DNA of 58,498 bases from contig CAJQOM010000039.1 in assembly GCA_905479985.1 (NCBI GenBank), positions 1-58,498 of the forward strand, read 5' to 3'. The notes under the pieces are model-generated. The model had not been told where the DNA came from. It saw only the letters and a program-made list of their open reading frames with translations, and ran no database searches. Source of the DNA: an uncultured Gammaproteobacteria bacterium (GTDB lineage Bacteria; Pseudomonadota; Gammaproteobacteria; Nitrosococcales; Methylophagaceae). Positions 9,129 to 16,679 of this stretch are shown one piece after another. The translations under genes were made by a program, and so were the position numbers. The stretch's first letter is position 1; every line of letters starts with the position of its first letter.

Positions 9129-9692
9129 TCAGGGGCAGCTCACATTTTTGTTACTGCCATTTTCTACAATGCCATTGGTATTTTTATCAACAGCAAGTCT
9201 TGAGCGACCAGTATTGCTAACAATCAACCCTCGGGCACTGGTTCTACCTCGCTTATCGCAAAATGTAAAAGTGCCATTTGAACCGCCTCTGGCTGTCCCA
9301 TCACCAGTATAAATAATACGAGATCGGTTAAAAGTAAGCGTGTTATTAGTCGATATAGTACCGTGCCTAAGTAAAATCGTTTCCCCTGTATCAACGGTAC
9401 TATCAAGATCGTCATCAACGAATACAATCCAGCCATCTGTCCAGTCGCCTATACAGTTTTTGCCATCACTGCTTCTGCACGTCGTAACATAATTATTCCG
9501 TTTGATGGCTTCGCTTCGAGCAAAGCTAAGCGAAGCCTGTAATTCATTAACTTGTATTGCGAGTCTGTTATCTTGAATGATGTTAGTAAAACTGGGAACG
9601 GCAATTGCCGATAGAATTGCCGCTATCGCAAGGGCGATTATTAACTCGACGATCGTGATCCCATTGATTCCATCCATAGGTTTTCGATTCAT
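9129..9692 (-). CDS. FimT/FimU-type minor pilin, copy 2
   Basis: A second GspH/FimT-family pilin with exactly the same length, 187 residues, and roughly half its residues identical to the downstream copy. Shared blocks include NELQASL, ARSEAIK, VTTC, DGWIVF or NGWIVF, FCD.RG, TSARG, SNTGR or NNTGR and a C-terminal V-x-CP. Its prepilin cleavage site is NG followed by ITIVELIIALAIAAIL, so the mature N-terminus is Ile rather than the common Phe; Glu at +5 is kept. It is the first gene of the pilin operon. The two copies also share a similar AT-rich TATATAGAGT stretch before the start, suggesting a tandem duplication that included the leader. Confidence 0.88.
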   Translation of the reverse strand: MNRKPMDGINGITIVELIIALAIAAILSAIAVPSFTNIIQDNRLAIQVNELQASLSFARSEAIKRNNYVTTCRSSDGKNCIGDWTDGWIVFVDDDLDSTVDTGETILLRHGTISTNNTLTFNRSRIIYTGDGTARGGSNGTFTFCDKRGRTSARGLIVSNTGRSRLAVDKNTNGIVENGSNKNVSCP

Positions 9693-9855
9693 AGGTCATC
9701 CTTGACTCTATATACATAATGTTTAGATTAGCTTCTTTTATATATCTTTGCATAGCTTGGCTAAGGCAAAAATGTGTTAAAAGTCACACTTAAGTGATTT
9801 AGCTATTTTCAGGCAAAAATCCTTTAGTGTTGGATGCCGAAGAATGAAACTAACC

Positions 9856-10782
9856 TTAAGTACCAAAGTTTTGCTTATAAAGGGATTGAAACTCAGCCAT
9901 AGAAAACTGATGATTCTGGGTACCATGATGTGCGATTTTAATAGCACCAAGCAGGGAAGCAATTCGCCCTGTCGTTTCCCAATCTTTGCCATTTAAAATA
10001 CCGTGGATAAGGCCAGCTCGGTAGGCATCGCCACAGCCTGTTGGGTCAGTTAATTGGTTTGCTTTGGCACAAGGAATATCGAGGCGTTTACCAATAGTAT
10101 AGATATAGGAGCCTTCACTGCCACGCGTGATAATAAGCGCGTCGACATAGCCTGCAATTTGTTCAGCAGTTAGCTCGGTTCTGTCTTGGAAGAGCTGTGC
10201 CTCATAGTCATTGAGGGCGATATAAGTCGCTTGTTCAGCAAATTGGATCAATTCTTCACCATTAAACATCGGTAAGCCTTGGCCTGGATCAAAAATGAAC
10301 GGAATATTGGCATCGGCGAGTTGTTGTGCATGTTGCATCATGCCATCTCGGCCATCAGGGGCGACGATAGCAAGTTTGATGTTTTTAGCGTCTGAAATAG
10401 CCGTTTCATGTGCTAAGTTCATTGCGCCGGGATGAAAAGCGGTAATTTGATTATCATCCATATCGGTGGTGATAAAGGCTTGAGCGGTATATTGTCCTTC
10501 TTTAATGTGCACATGTTGATGAGAAATGGCATGTTTATCCATCCAATCAGCATAAGGGCCAAAATCATTACCCACTGTCCCCATGGCTAAAGGTTCATCA
10601 CCCAGCAGTTTTAGGTTATAGGCAATATTACCGGCACAGCCACCGAATTCACGACGCAGTTCAGGGACAAGGAAGGCCACATTAAGCATATGGACCTTAT
10701 CCGGCAAAATGTGGTTTTTAAATTGGTCTGGAAACACCATAATGGTATCGTAGGCGAATGAACCACAGATGAGCGCTGACAT
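9856..10782 (-). CDS. PfkB-family carbohydrate/nucleoside kinase
   Basis: A ribokinase/PfkB-fold kinase of 308 residues. Seen motifs are the N-terminal substrate-side GGCAGNIAYNLKLLG (residues about 47-61) and the C-terminal ATP and anion-hole motif TDPTGCGDAYRAG, whose Asp is the expected catalytic base. It resembles the adenosine-kinase-like or CbhK subgroup (start MSALICGSFAYDTIMVFPDQF). The phosphorylated substrate cannot be decided from sequence; adenosine or a sugar are both possible. It starts three bases after rnd, so the two are probably one transcript. Confidence 0.85.
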   Translation of the reverse strand: MSALICGSFAYDTIMVFPDQFKNHILPDKVHMLNVAFLVPELRREFGGCAGNIAYNLKLLGDEPLAMGTVGNDFGPYADWMDKHAISHQHVHIKEGQYTAQAFITTDMDDNQITAFHPGAMNLAHETAISDAKNIKLAIVAPDGRDGMMQHAQQLADANIPFIFDPGQGLPMFNGEELIQFAEQATYIALNDYEAQLFQDRTELTAEQIAGYVDALIITRGSEGSYIYTIGKRLDIPCAKANQLTDPTGCGDAYRAGLIHGILNGKDWETTGRIASLLGAIKIAHHGTQNHQFSMAEFQSLYKQNFGT

Positions 10783-10785
10783 GTT

Positions 10786-11937
10786 TTATCCTTGTTTTTC
10801 GGTATTAAGTTGAGATTGGTCGACGGTAATAGCCAATTTCCCTGCTAAGAAAGCTTGTAAATGATGCCCGACGATTTCATGTCGCCAACCGTGTAATAAG
10901 CTAACGTCAGGATCACCTGACACAACGCGTTCGATATCTTTACGCGAGGCGACGGCAGTAGGGGCAATGGCTTGTTCATCACAAAATTTACGCAATAATG
11001 CCATCATGGCATCGACGGTTGCATCTTGTTGTGTCGTTAAAAATAACGGTTTTTTAACAGTAGGCCAGTCTTCTTTCGGAATACTTTTTGCTGCTGCTAT
11101 ATGTTCAATAATTGTTTTGCCGTGGCGGTCGATGGTGCCAGATTCTAAGCCACGAATAACGCCAAGTTTTTGCGTTGATTCTGGTGCTAGCTTAGCTAAG
11201 TCGAGCATCACTTCATCTTTCAAAATCCAACGGCGAGGGCGGTTACTGTTAATCGCACGCGTTTCTCGCCATTCCGCTAATTTTTGCAAAATCGCGAGTT
11301 GAACACCTTTGAGTCGTCCCGCCCCTTTGATCTTTTTCCAGATTGTGACTGGGTTGGGTTCATAGGTACTGACATTGGTAAGGTGTTCAAAATCGTCATC
11401 TAACCAATGGCGCCGGTTTTTTTCTTCAAGCTCTGTTACTAATAAATGATAAACATCGCGCAGATAGCGCACATCATCAGCAGCATATTCAATCTGACCT
11501 GCATCAAGCGGCCGTTTTGACCAATCTGTGCGTGAGTGTGCTTTATCCAGTTCAACATTGATACATTGTTTGACCAAATTGCCGTAGCCAATCTGATCGC
11601 CATAGCCTAAAACAGTGGCAGCAATCTGGGTATCAAATACATTCGAAGGCAGTGCATCATGGAGGGTATAAAACAGTTCTAAATCCTGCCGAGCAGCATG
11701 AAAAACAGCGGTAATATCCGGGTTATAAATTAAGTCGAGCAGAGGATCGAGATTGTCGATGGCCAAGGGGTCAATACACGCGATTTCATCAGCCGTGCCC
11801 ACTTGAATTAAACAAAGTTGTGAATAATAAGTGCGTTCACGTAAAAATTCAGTATCGACCGTCATCCACGTTGTATCAGCAATACGCTGACAAAAAGCGA
11901 TGAGATCAGCTTCGGTATCAATAAATTGAACAGTCAT
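10786..11937 (-). CDS. rnd: Ribonuclease D
   Basis: RNase D is a 3'-5' exoribonuclease of the DEDD superfamily that trims tRNA and other stable RNA 3' ends. The 383-residue protein has all three exonuclease motifs: VDTEFLRE (motif I, residues about 21-28), FHAARQDLELFYTL (motif II) and YAADDVRYL (motif III, with the Tyr of DEDDy). Two HRDC-like helical domains follow in the C-terminal half (LQILQKLAEWRE-type segment and the VSGDPDVSLLHGWR end). Family length is normal. It is separated from moaB-grx by a hairpin at about 11953-11980. Confidence 0.95.
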   Translation of the reverse strand: MTVQFIDTEADLIAFCQRIADTTWMTVDTEFLRERTYYSQLCLIQVGTADEIACIDPLAIDNLDPLLDLIYNPDITAVFHAARQDLELFYTLHDALPSNVFDTQIAATVLGYGDQIGYGNLVKQCINVELDKAHSRTDWSKRPLDAGQIEYAADDVRYLRDVYHLLVTELEEKNRRHWLDDDFEHLTNVSTYEPNPVTIWKKIKGAGRLKGVQLAILQKLAEWRETRAINSNRPRRWILKDEVMLDLAKLAPESTQKLGVIRGLESGTIDRHGKTIIEHIAAAKSIPKEDWPTVKKPLFLTTQQDATVDAMMALLRKFCDEQAIAPTAVASRKDIERVVSGDPDVSLLHGWRHEIVGHHLQAFLAGKLAITVDQSQLNTEKQG

Positions 11938-11952
11938 AAAAACGCTATTATT

Positions 11953-11980
11953 AAAAAACAGGCAGTATAGCTGTTTTTAA
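11953..11980 (-). terminator. Possible terminator hairpin between grx-like gene and rnd
   Basis: AAAAACAG (11954-11961) and CTGTTTTT (11971-11978) form an eight-base stem with a nine-base loop. Read on the minus strand the stem ends in a T-rich stretch, about 40 bases after the glutaredoxin-like gene. It has only two G-C pairs and is therefore weak; it could act in either direction. Confidence 0.4.
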
Positions 11981-12020
11981 GTCAACATCGGAACTTAACC
12001 TCATTATATAGAGCAAGATG

Positions 12021-12248
12021 TTAAAGCGGGTCTAATAAAGACTGAATAGCTTCGGCATCAAAAGGCCAGTTTAATGCCACTGCGTTGCTAAACACCACGA
12101 CAGGAATCGTTAAGGCGTATTTTGCCATTAAAGTGGGACGAGATTGAATGTCGATAACGGTGACATTCAAATCGAGATTCGCTAATAATTGATAAGCCAA
12201 GTCACAGAGGTGGCAATCGGGCTTGGAATAGAGCGTAACTTGATTCAC
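12021..12248 (-). CDS. Small glutaredoxin-like protein
   Basis: A 75-residue thioredoxin-fold protein of the glutaredoxin-like DUF836 type. It begins VTLYSKPDCHLCDLAYQLL with the redox motif CHLC (residues 13-16), followed by a beta strand (VTVIDIQ), the cis-Pro segment IPVVVF and a final helix. The family is thought to handle thiol-disulfide exchange, but its partner is unknown. Its start overlaps the moaB stop by four bases. A functional link with MoaB is not established. Confidence 0.85.
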   Translation of the reverse strand: MNQVTLYSKPDCHLCDLAYQLLANLDLNVTVIDIQSRPTLMAKYALTIPVVVFSNAVALNWPFDAEAIQSLLDPL

Positions 12249-12760
12249 GACTCTAATAAGCGCGGCATTAAGTCAACAAAGTTGCAGGGACGATGACGGG
12301 CATCTAATTGGTCTTTTAAGATGTCATCCCAACCGGTTTTACAAGCGCCAGAAGAGCCTGGCAAGCAAAAGATGAAGGTGCCATTGGCGACGCCCGCAAT
12401 GGCGCGAGACTGCACAGTTGATGTCCGAATCACATCATATGATAGCTGGCGGAATAGCTCACCAAACCCCTCGATCTCTTTATCAAAAAGGACTTTTACA
12501 GCTTCTGGCGTACCATCGCGGCCTGTTAAGCCAGTTCCGCCGGTGGTGATAATAGCTTGAATATCGGGCTCAGAAATCCACTGTGATAACTGAGCACGAA
12601 TGGCATACTTATCATCGCGAACAATGGTTTGATCAGCAATATGATGATTTTCAGCTTCAACACGATCACGGAGAACTTTTCCTGAGGTATCATCCTCTAT
12701 AGTGCGTGTATCTGAAATAGTCAGTAGCGCAATGTTGACGGGTATAAATTGACGATCCAT
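12245..12760 (-). CDS. moaB: Molybdenum cofactor biosynthesis protein B
   Basis: A MoaB/MogA-fold protein of 171 residues. Family motifs include LTISDTRT near the N-terminus, TTGGTGLTGRDGTPEAV (the molybdopterin-binding GGTG loop with following acidic residue), RAIAGVANGTFIFCLPGSSGACKTGWDDIL and the end HRPCNFVDLMPRL. Members adenylylate molybdopterin or are close homologues of the enzyme that does; in E. coli MoaB itself appears inactive, so activity here is uncertain. No other moa gene is in the window. It is divergent from the OmpA-type lipoprotein gene. Confidence 0.92.
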   Translation of the reverse strand: MDRQFIPVNIALLTISDTRTIEDDTSGKVLRDRVEAENHHIADQTIVRDDKYAIRAQLSQWISEPDIQAIITTGGTGLTGRDGTPEAVKVLFDKEIEGFGELFRQLSYDVIRTSTVQSRAIAGVANGTFIFCLPGSSGACKTGWDDILKDQLDARHRPCNFVDLMPRLLES

Positions 12761-12853
12761 AAATGTAATCTCTAAATGTTCAGTGTGCGTTCATTGATAA
12801 TAAAGCAGTATAATGACCAACAGACTAATGGTCTATTTAAAAAGGAAACAGTA

Positions 12854-13528
12854 ATGAAAAAAGCATTAATCGTGGGTTTAATTGCCGTGAGTTTAACGTC
12901 TTGTGCAGCGAATGATCCGAATCAACGTGCTAAATACGGTGCCGCAGCAGGTGCTGTTGCAGGTGCACTATTAGGCCATTCTGTTGAAAACAATAAAAAA
13001 GGCGTCCTTATCGGTGCCGCTGTCGGTGCTTTAGCCGGTGCTGGTGTTGGTAACTATATGGATAAGCAACAGCAAGAGATGGAAGCCGCTCTAGCAGCCG
13101 AACGTGCAAACCATGCGATAGAAATCGAGCGTTTGCAAAATGAAACATTAAAAATAGATATTGCTAGCGAGGTGTCGTTTGATTTTGGCAGTGCTGCTCT
13201 TAAAACTGCTTTCACACCGACATTAGAAAAAGTGGCCAATATCCTCCAACGCTATCCAAACACAGTGATTCATGTTGTAGGTCACACAGACAGAGTCGGC
13301 TCAGAAAGTTACAATATGACCTTGTCACAAAACCGAGCTGAGTCGGTTGCGGGTTATTTTGCAGCACGTGGTGTAATGAGAGATCGTCTTGTTGCAACGG
13401 GTCGTGGTGAATCAGAGCCTAGAGCAACCAATGAAACTGAAGCCGGCCGCCAACTTAATCGCCGAGTAGAAATTTATGTCAAACCCATCGTCCAAGGCCA
13501 AGAGTCAAACGCATACCAAACGCCGTAA
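12854..13528 (+). CDS. OmpA-family outer-membrane lipoprotein (YiaD-like)
   Basis: A peptidoglycan-anchoring lipoprotein of 224 residues. I choose the ATG at 12854, preceded by AAAGGAAAC, rather than the open frame back to 12776, because it gives a proper lipoprotein signal (MKKALIVGLIAVSLTSCAAN, lipobox LTSC). A glycine-zipper segment follows (GAAAGAVAGALLGH and GAAVGALAGAGVGNYMD), then a short helical linker and an OmpA_C domain with VVGHTDRVGSESYN and LNRRVEIYV, the residues that contact diaminopimelate. A TATAAT at 12809-12814 is a possible -10 element. The last 53 bases overlap the predicted rlmB start. Confidence 0.9.
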   Translation: MKKALIVGLIAVSLTSCAANDPNQRAKYGAAAGAVAGALLGHSVENNKKGVLIGAAVGALAGAGVGNYMDKQQQEMEAALAAERANHAIEIERLQNETLKIDIASEVSFDFGSAALKTAFTPTLEKVANILQRYPNTVIHVVGHTDRVGSESYNMTLSQNRAESVAGYFAARGVMRDRLVATGRGESEPRATNETEAGRQLNRRVEIYVKPIVQGQESNAYQTP

Positions 13529-14306
13529 AACTCAAAAGCCTGACAAACGAAATGACAGCCAAAGTCATTTCATTTTTGGTTTACATGCGATACAGGCAGC
13601 CCTTGAGCTGCCTGTGACGCGAATCACCGAAATCTGGCTTGCTGATGAACGTCATGATGGTCGAATAGAAGATATTATTACGGCAGCAAAAGCACATGAC
13701 ATTGTGCCGAATAAAATAACAAAATCCGAGCTAGACGACATGATGCCTGATGCCCGTCACCAAGGCGGCATCGCCAAATGTAGTCCGCTTAAAGAAGTCA
13801 CAGAAACAGACCTACTCAAACTCGTCGACGACTTAATTGATAATGGCACGGCGCCATTATTGCTTATCTTAGATGGCGTGCAAGATCCGCATAACTTAGG
13901 TGCTTGCCTACGAACAGCAGAAGCCGCGGGTGCTCATGCGGTCATCGCACCGAAAGATCGCGCATCAGGTTTGACGGCAACAGCAATGAAAGTCTCAAGT
14001 GGCTCAGCAGAGCGTTTACCCTTTGTTCAAGTGACGAACCTAGCCCGAATTTTGCGCGAATTGCAGCAAACAGGCGTTTGGTTAGTGGGAACATCTGGTG
14101 ACAGCGAATCGACATTATATGACATTGAATTAAAAGGCCCAATGGCAATTATCTTAGGTGCCGAAGGCCGAGGTATCAGGCGTTTGACAAGAGAACATTG
14201 CGATCAAGTGGTACATATTCCGATGCAAGGAAGTGCTGAAAGTCTCAATGTTTCGGTCGCGGCAGGCGTCTGTCTATTTGAAGCGGCACGTCAAAGAGGC
14301 TTGTGA
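13476..14306 (+). CDS. rlmB: 23S rRNA (guanosine-2'-O-)-methyltransferase RlmB
   Basis: RlmB 2'-O-methylates a guanosine (G2251 in E. coli numbering) in the peptidyl-transferase loop of 23S rRNA. The 276-residue protein has an N-terminal substrate-binding domain (FIFGLHAIQAALE near residue 32) and a SPOUT knot domain with motif 1 NLGACLRTAEAAG, motif 2 LGAEGRGI and motif 3 SLNVSVAAGVCLFEAAR. The first ATG gives a Lys/Arg/Ser-rich N-terminal extension of about 30 residues and a 53-base overlap with the upstream gene. No later ATG lies before the conserved domain, so this start or an unusual non-ATG start must be used. Confidence 0.93.
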   Translation: MSNPSSKAKSQTHTKRRKTQKPDKRNDSQSHFIFGLHAIQAALELPVTRITEIWLADERHDGRIEDIITAAKAHDIVPNKITKSELDDMMPDARHQGGIAKCSPLKEVTETDLLKLVDDLIDNGTAPLLLILDGVQDPHNLGACLRTAEAAGAHAVIAPKDRASGLTATAMKVSSGSAERLPFVQVTNLARILRELQQTGVWLVGTSGDSESTLYDIELKGPMAIILGAEGRGIRRLTREHCDQVVHIPMQGSAESLNVSVAAGVCLFEAARQRGL

Positions 14307-14330
14307 TCTCATATCAAAATAACGTAAAAT
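14301..14330 (+). promoter_or_regulatory. Candidate sigma-70 promoter for rpsF operon
   Basis: TTGTGA at 14301-14306 and TAAAAT at 14325-14330 are separated by 18 bases and lie just upstream of the rpsF leader. The -35 element overlaps the rlmB stop codon. Matches to consensus are four of six and five of six. Confidence 0.45.
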
Positions 14331-14334
14331 AGTC

Positions 14335-14404
14335 GATTACCCTAAATTGGGTAATCCTCCTTGTCCTGAGTCGTTGACTTTAGGGCTGTTTAAACCGTAA
14401 GGAG
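14335..14404 (+). promoter_or_regulatory. Structured rpsF leader, possible S6:S18 autoregulatory site
   Basis: A perfect eight-base hairpin (GATTACCC 14335-14342, GGGTAATC 14349-14356) is followed by a second possible stem, CTTTA (14378-14382) with TAAGG (14398-14402), that would include the Shine-Dalgarno AAGGAG at 14399-14404. A CCG trinucleotide at 14395-14397 lies on the 3' side, as expected for the S6:S18 binding motif reported upstream of many rpsF genes. I cannot fold it properly by eye, so the assignment is tentative. Confidence 0.35.
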
Positions 14405-14409
14405 CTCAA

Positions 14410-14772
14410 ATGAGACATTACGAAATAGTGTTTCTGGTCCACCCTGATCAGAGCGAACAAGTTCCAGCCATGATTGAAAAATATCAACAGACTCTCACCA
14501 GTGAAGGTGGCCAAGTTCACCGTCTAGAAGACTGGGGACGTCGTCAATTAGCTTACCCAATCAACAAAGTGCATAAAGCACATTACGTGTTGATGAATGT
14601 CGAATGTGACGTTGCACAGCTAGAAGAAGTCACCACTGCTTTCCGTTTTAACGATGCGGTGATTCGTCACCTTGTTGTGAGCATGGACAGTGCTGAGACT
14701 GAACAATCACCAATGTTGCGTAAAGACGATGACGATAATAAGTCTCGTAACCGCGATCACGCAGGAGCATAA
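14410..14772 (+). CDS. rpsF: 30S ribosomal protein S6
   Basis: S6 binds the central domain of 16S rRNA together with S18. The 120-residue protein shows [19 protein letters not shown] at the start, [16 protein letters not shown] and [10 protein letters not shown], all diagnostic. The C-terminus ends in an acidic then mixed tail ([16 protein letters not shown]). A strong Shine-Dalgarno AAGGAG precedes the ATG. It is followed two bases later by rpsR, in the usual rpsF-rpsR-rplI order. No priB homologue lies between rpsF and rpsR. Confidence 0.98.
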   Translation: MRHYEIVFLVHPDQSEQVPAMIEKYQQTLTSEGGQVHRLEDWGRRQLAYPINKVHKAHYVLMNVECDVAQLEEVTTAFRFNDAVIRHLVVSMDSAETEQSPMLRKDDDDNKSRNRDHAGA

Positions 14773-14774
14773 AC

Positions 14775-15002
14775 ATGGCCCGCTTTTTTAGACGTAGAAG
14801 ATTTTGTCGTTTCACTGCCGAAGGCGTGAAGCAAATCGATTATAAAGATGTCAATTTGTTAAAAAATTACATTACAGAAACAGGTAAAATTGTACCTAGC
14901 CGTATCACTGGAACAAAAGCGCGTTACCAACGTCAGCTTTCAACTTGTGTTAAACGTGCACGTTTCTTGGCTTTAATCCCTTACTGCGATATGCATAAGT
15001 AA
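14775..15002 (+). CDS. rpsR: 30S ribosomal protein S18
   Basis: S18 forms a heterodimer with S6 on the 30S platform. The 75-residue product matches the family throughout: [40 protein letters not shown] and [20 protein letters not shown]. It starts two bases after the rpsF stop. One cysteine near the N-terminus is typical of the zinc-independent form. Confidence 0.98.
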   Translation: MARFFRRRRFCRFTAEGVKQIDYKDVNLLKNYITETGKIVPSRITGTKARYQRQLSTCVKRARFLALIPYCDMHK

Positions 15003-15046
15003 GTAGGATTTAACCAAAACATCGAACAAAATAGGGTTAACGAATA

Positions 15047-15961
15047 ATGCTCACTGGACTTGCAAACTTTTCAATGCAAGGACGTTGGCAAGCTGCAATG
15101 GTTATTGCAGCGATGTCGTTAATGGCATTGGCGATACCACCGGTGAGTTATTTAGCCAGTGGCATCATTGCCCTCGGTACATTACGTGCTGGGCCAAAAG
15201 AAGGCATAACAGTCGTTGCAATAGCAACTATCGTGTTTGCAATTGCAGCCACATTTTTGCTAAATCAACCGCATATAACGGGATTGTTTTTAATTTCAAG
15301 TTGGTTGCCAGTCTATGGCGTTACCTTGATATTAGGCTACACCCGGTCACTGGCAGTCAGTTTGCTAGTGACGGCAGGAATAGGCCTATTGCTGGTGGTC
15401 GGGGCATACATAGTATTACCTGACCCGGCAGCATGGTGGTTACAAATGATGGGACCATTCGTGGAAATGCTACAAGCACAACCCGATTGGCAACTAGAGC
15501 AGGCAGAGACAGAATCATTTGTAGCAGCCTTGTCGAGCATGATGACAGGGTTAATTTTTGCTGGTTTGTTTACCAACGTTGTGTTGGGGCTATTGCTTGG
15601 TAGAGCATGGCAAGCGGACCTTTATAACCAGGGTGGTTTTGCTGAGGAGTTTCAGCAGCTACAACTGGGAAAAGGTCCAGCAATAATAACGGTAGCGGTG
15701 GCATTAAGTGCATTACTACCGGGTGCAGGGTTTGCGATAATGCAAGACTGCTTACCCATATTATTGGTGTTATTTGCTGTACAAGGCGTTGCGGTAGTAC
15801 ATGCCGTGGTCAGATCGCAACAAAAGCACAAAGCTTGGTTGATAGTGATGTATATATTGCTGCTAATTATGATGCCTCAAATGGTGTTTTTATTAGCGTT
15901 AATAGGTGTTTTGGAACAGTGGTTTAACTTTCGTCAACGTTCAGTTGAACACGGCGAGTGA
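15047..15961 (+). CDS. DUF2232 integral membrane protein
   Basis: A polytopic inner-membrane protein of 304 residues, related to the YybS/DUF2232 family found between rpsR and rplI in many gammaproteobacteria. At least seven hydrophobic segments are visible, among them AAMVIAAMSLMALAIPPV, LLVTAGIGLLLVVGAYIV and LLIMMPQMVFLLALIGVL. The end of the last helix carries the EQWFNFR motif common in this family. Function is unknown; the fold recalls energy-coupling-factor S components. Its conserved place in the ribosomal operon suggests constitutive expression. Confidence 0.85.
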   Translation: MLTGLANFSMQGRWQAAMVIAAMSLMALAIPPVSYLASGIIALGTLRAGPKEGITVVAIATIVFAIAATFLLNQPHITGLFLISSWLPVYGVTLILGYTRSLAVSLLVTAGIGLLLVVGAYIVLPDPAAWWLQMMGPFVEMLQAQPDWQLEQAETESFVAALSSMMTGLIFAGLFTNVVLGLLLGRAWQADLYNQGGFAEEFQQLQLGKGPAIITVAVALSALLPGAGFAIMQDCLPILLVLFAVQGVAVVHAVVRSQQKHKAWLIVMYILLLIMMPQMVFLLALIGVLEQWFNFRQRSVEHGE

Positions 15962-16001
15962 ATTTTAAAGCAGTGAAAATACTGCGAAAGAGGATAGAAA
16001 A

Positions 16002-16550
16002 ATGCAAGTCATTTTACTAGAAAAAATGCAGAAGTTAGGTAACTTGGGCGATGAGGTTAATGTCAAAGCTGGTTTTGGCCGTAATTTTTTAGTGCCTAAT
16101 GGTAAAGCTTTACCTGCAAATAAAAGAAACAGAGAAGTCTTTGAAGGACGTCGTGCAGACTTAGAAGCGGCAGCCGCTAAATTGTTAGGCGCAGCAGAAC
16201 AACGCCAACAAAAACTAGTTGCAGCTGGTGAAGTCAACATCATGGCCAATGCGGGTATCGAAGGTAAATTGTTTGGTTCAATTGGTGCGAGCGATATTGC
16301 GGATACATTGAATGCGCAAGGCGCTGAGATTGATCGTAACGAAGTCCGTTTACCAACAGGCCCATTACGTCATACCGGTGAATACAACATTGATGTTCAA
16401 TTACACTCTGATGTTGTTGTGACGGTTAAAGTTAACATCTCATCAGAAGCGCAACTTCAAGCACAAGCTGAAGCGGCAGAAGCTGATAAAGCAAGAGCCG
16501 TTGCTTTAGAAGAGCAAGAAGCGATTGCTAAAGCACAAGAAGAAGCGTAA
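16002..16550 (+). CDS. rplI: 50S ribosomal protein L9 with C-terminal extension
   Basis: L9 binds 23S rRNA domain V near the L1 stalk. The N-terminal RNA-binding domain is clear: [35 protein letters not shown]. The long connecting helix and C-terminal domain ([30 protein letters not shown]) follow. At 182 residues it is about 30 longer than the E. coli protein: after VVVTVKVNI it carries an Ala/Glu/Gln-rich, probably helical tail. AGGA lies upstream of the start. A hairpin without a T tract follows the gene. Confidence 0.97.
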   Translation: MQVILLEKMQKLGNLGDEVNVKAGFGRNFLVPNGKALPANKRNREVFEGRRADLEAAAAKLLGAAEQRQQKLVAAGEVNIMANAGIEGKLFGSIGASDIADTLNAQGAEIDRNEVRLPTGPLRHTGEYNIDVQLHSDVVVTVKVNISSEAQLQAQAEAAEADKARAVALEEQEAIAKAQEEA

Positions 16551-16562
16551 AAAAGAAGTTCT

Positions 16563-16593
16563 GTTAGCACCGTAGTCGTTCTACGGTGCTAGC
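16563..16593 (+). terminator. Strong hairpin after rplI, terminator or processing site
   Basis: Bases 16563-16575 pair with 16581-16593 over 13 positions (one G-U pair) around a TCGTT loop, with GCACCGTAG/CTACGGTGC at its core. Only AAATTAAT follows, not a T run, so it is not a textbook intrinsic terminator; it may protect the rpsF-rplI mRNA 3' end or attenuate readthrough into dnaB. Confidence 0.5.
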
Positions 16594-16679
16594 AAATTAA
16601 TGGCCATCGATGACTTAGTTTTTAAGTCAAATGATGGACACGTGATTGTTCTGTGTAATGGTGAGGGTGGTGAAGCACT

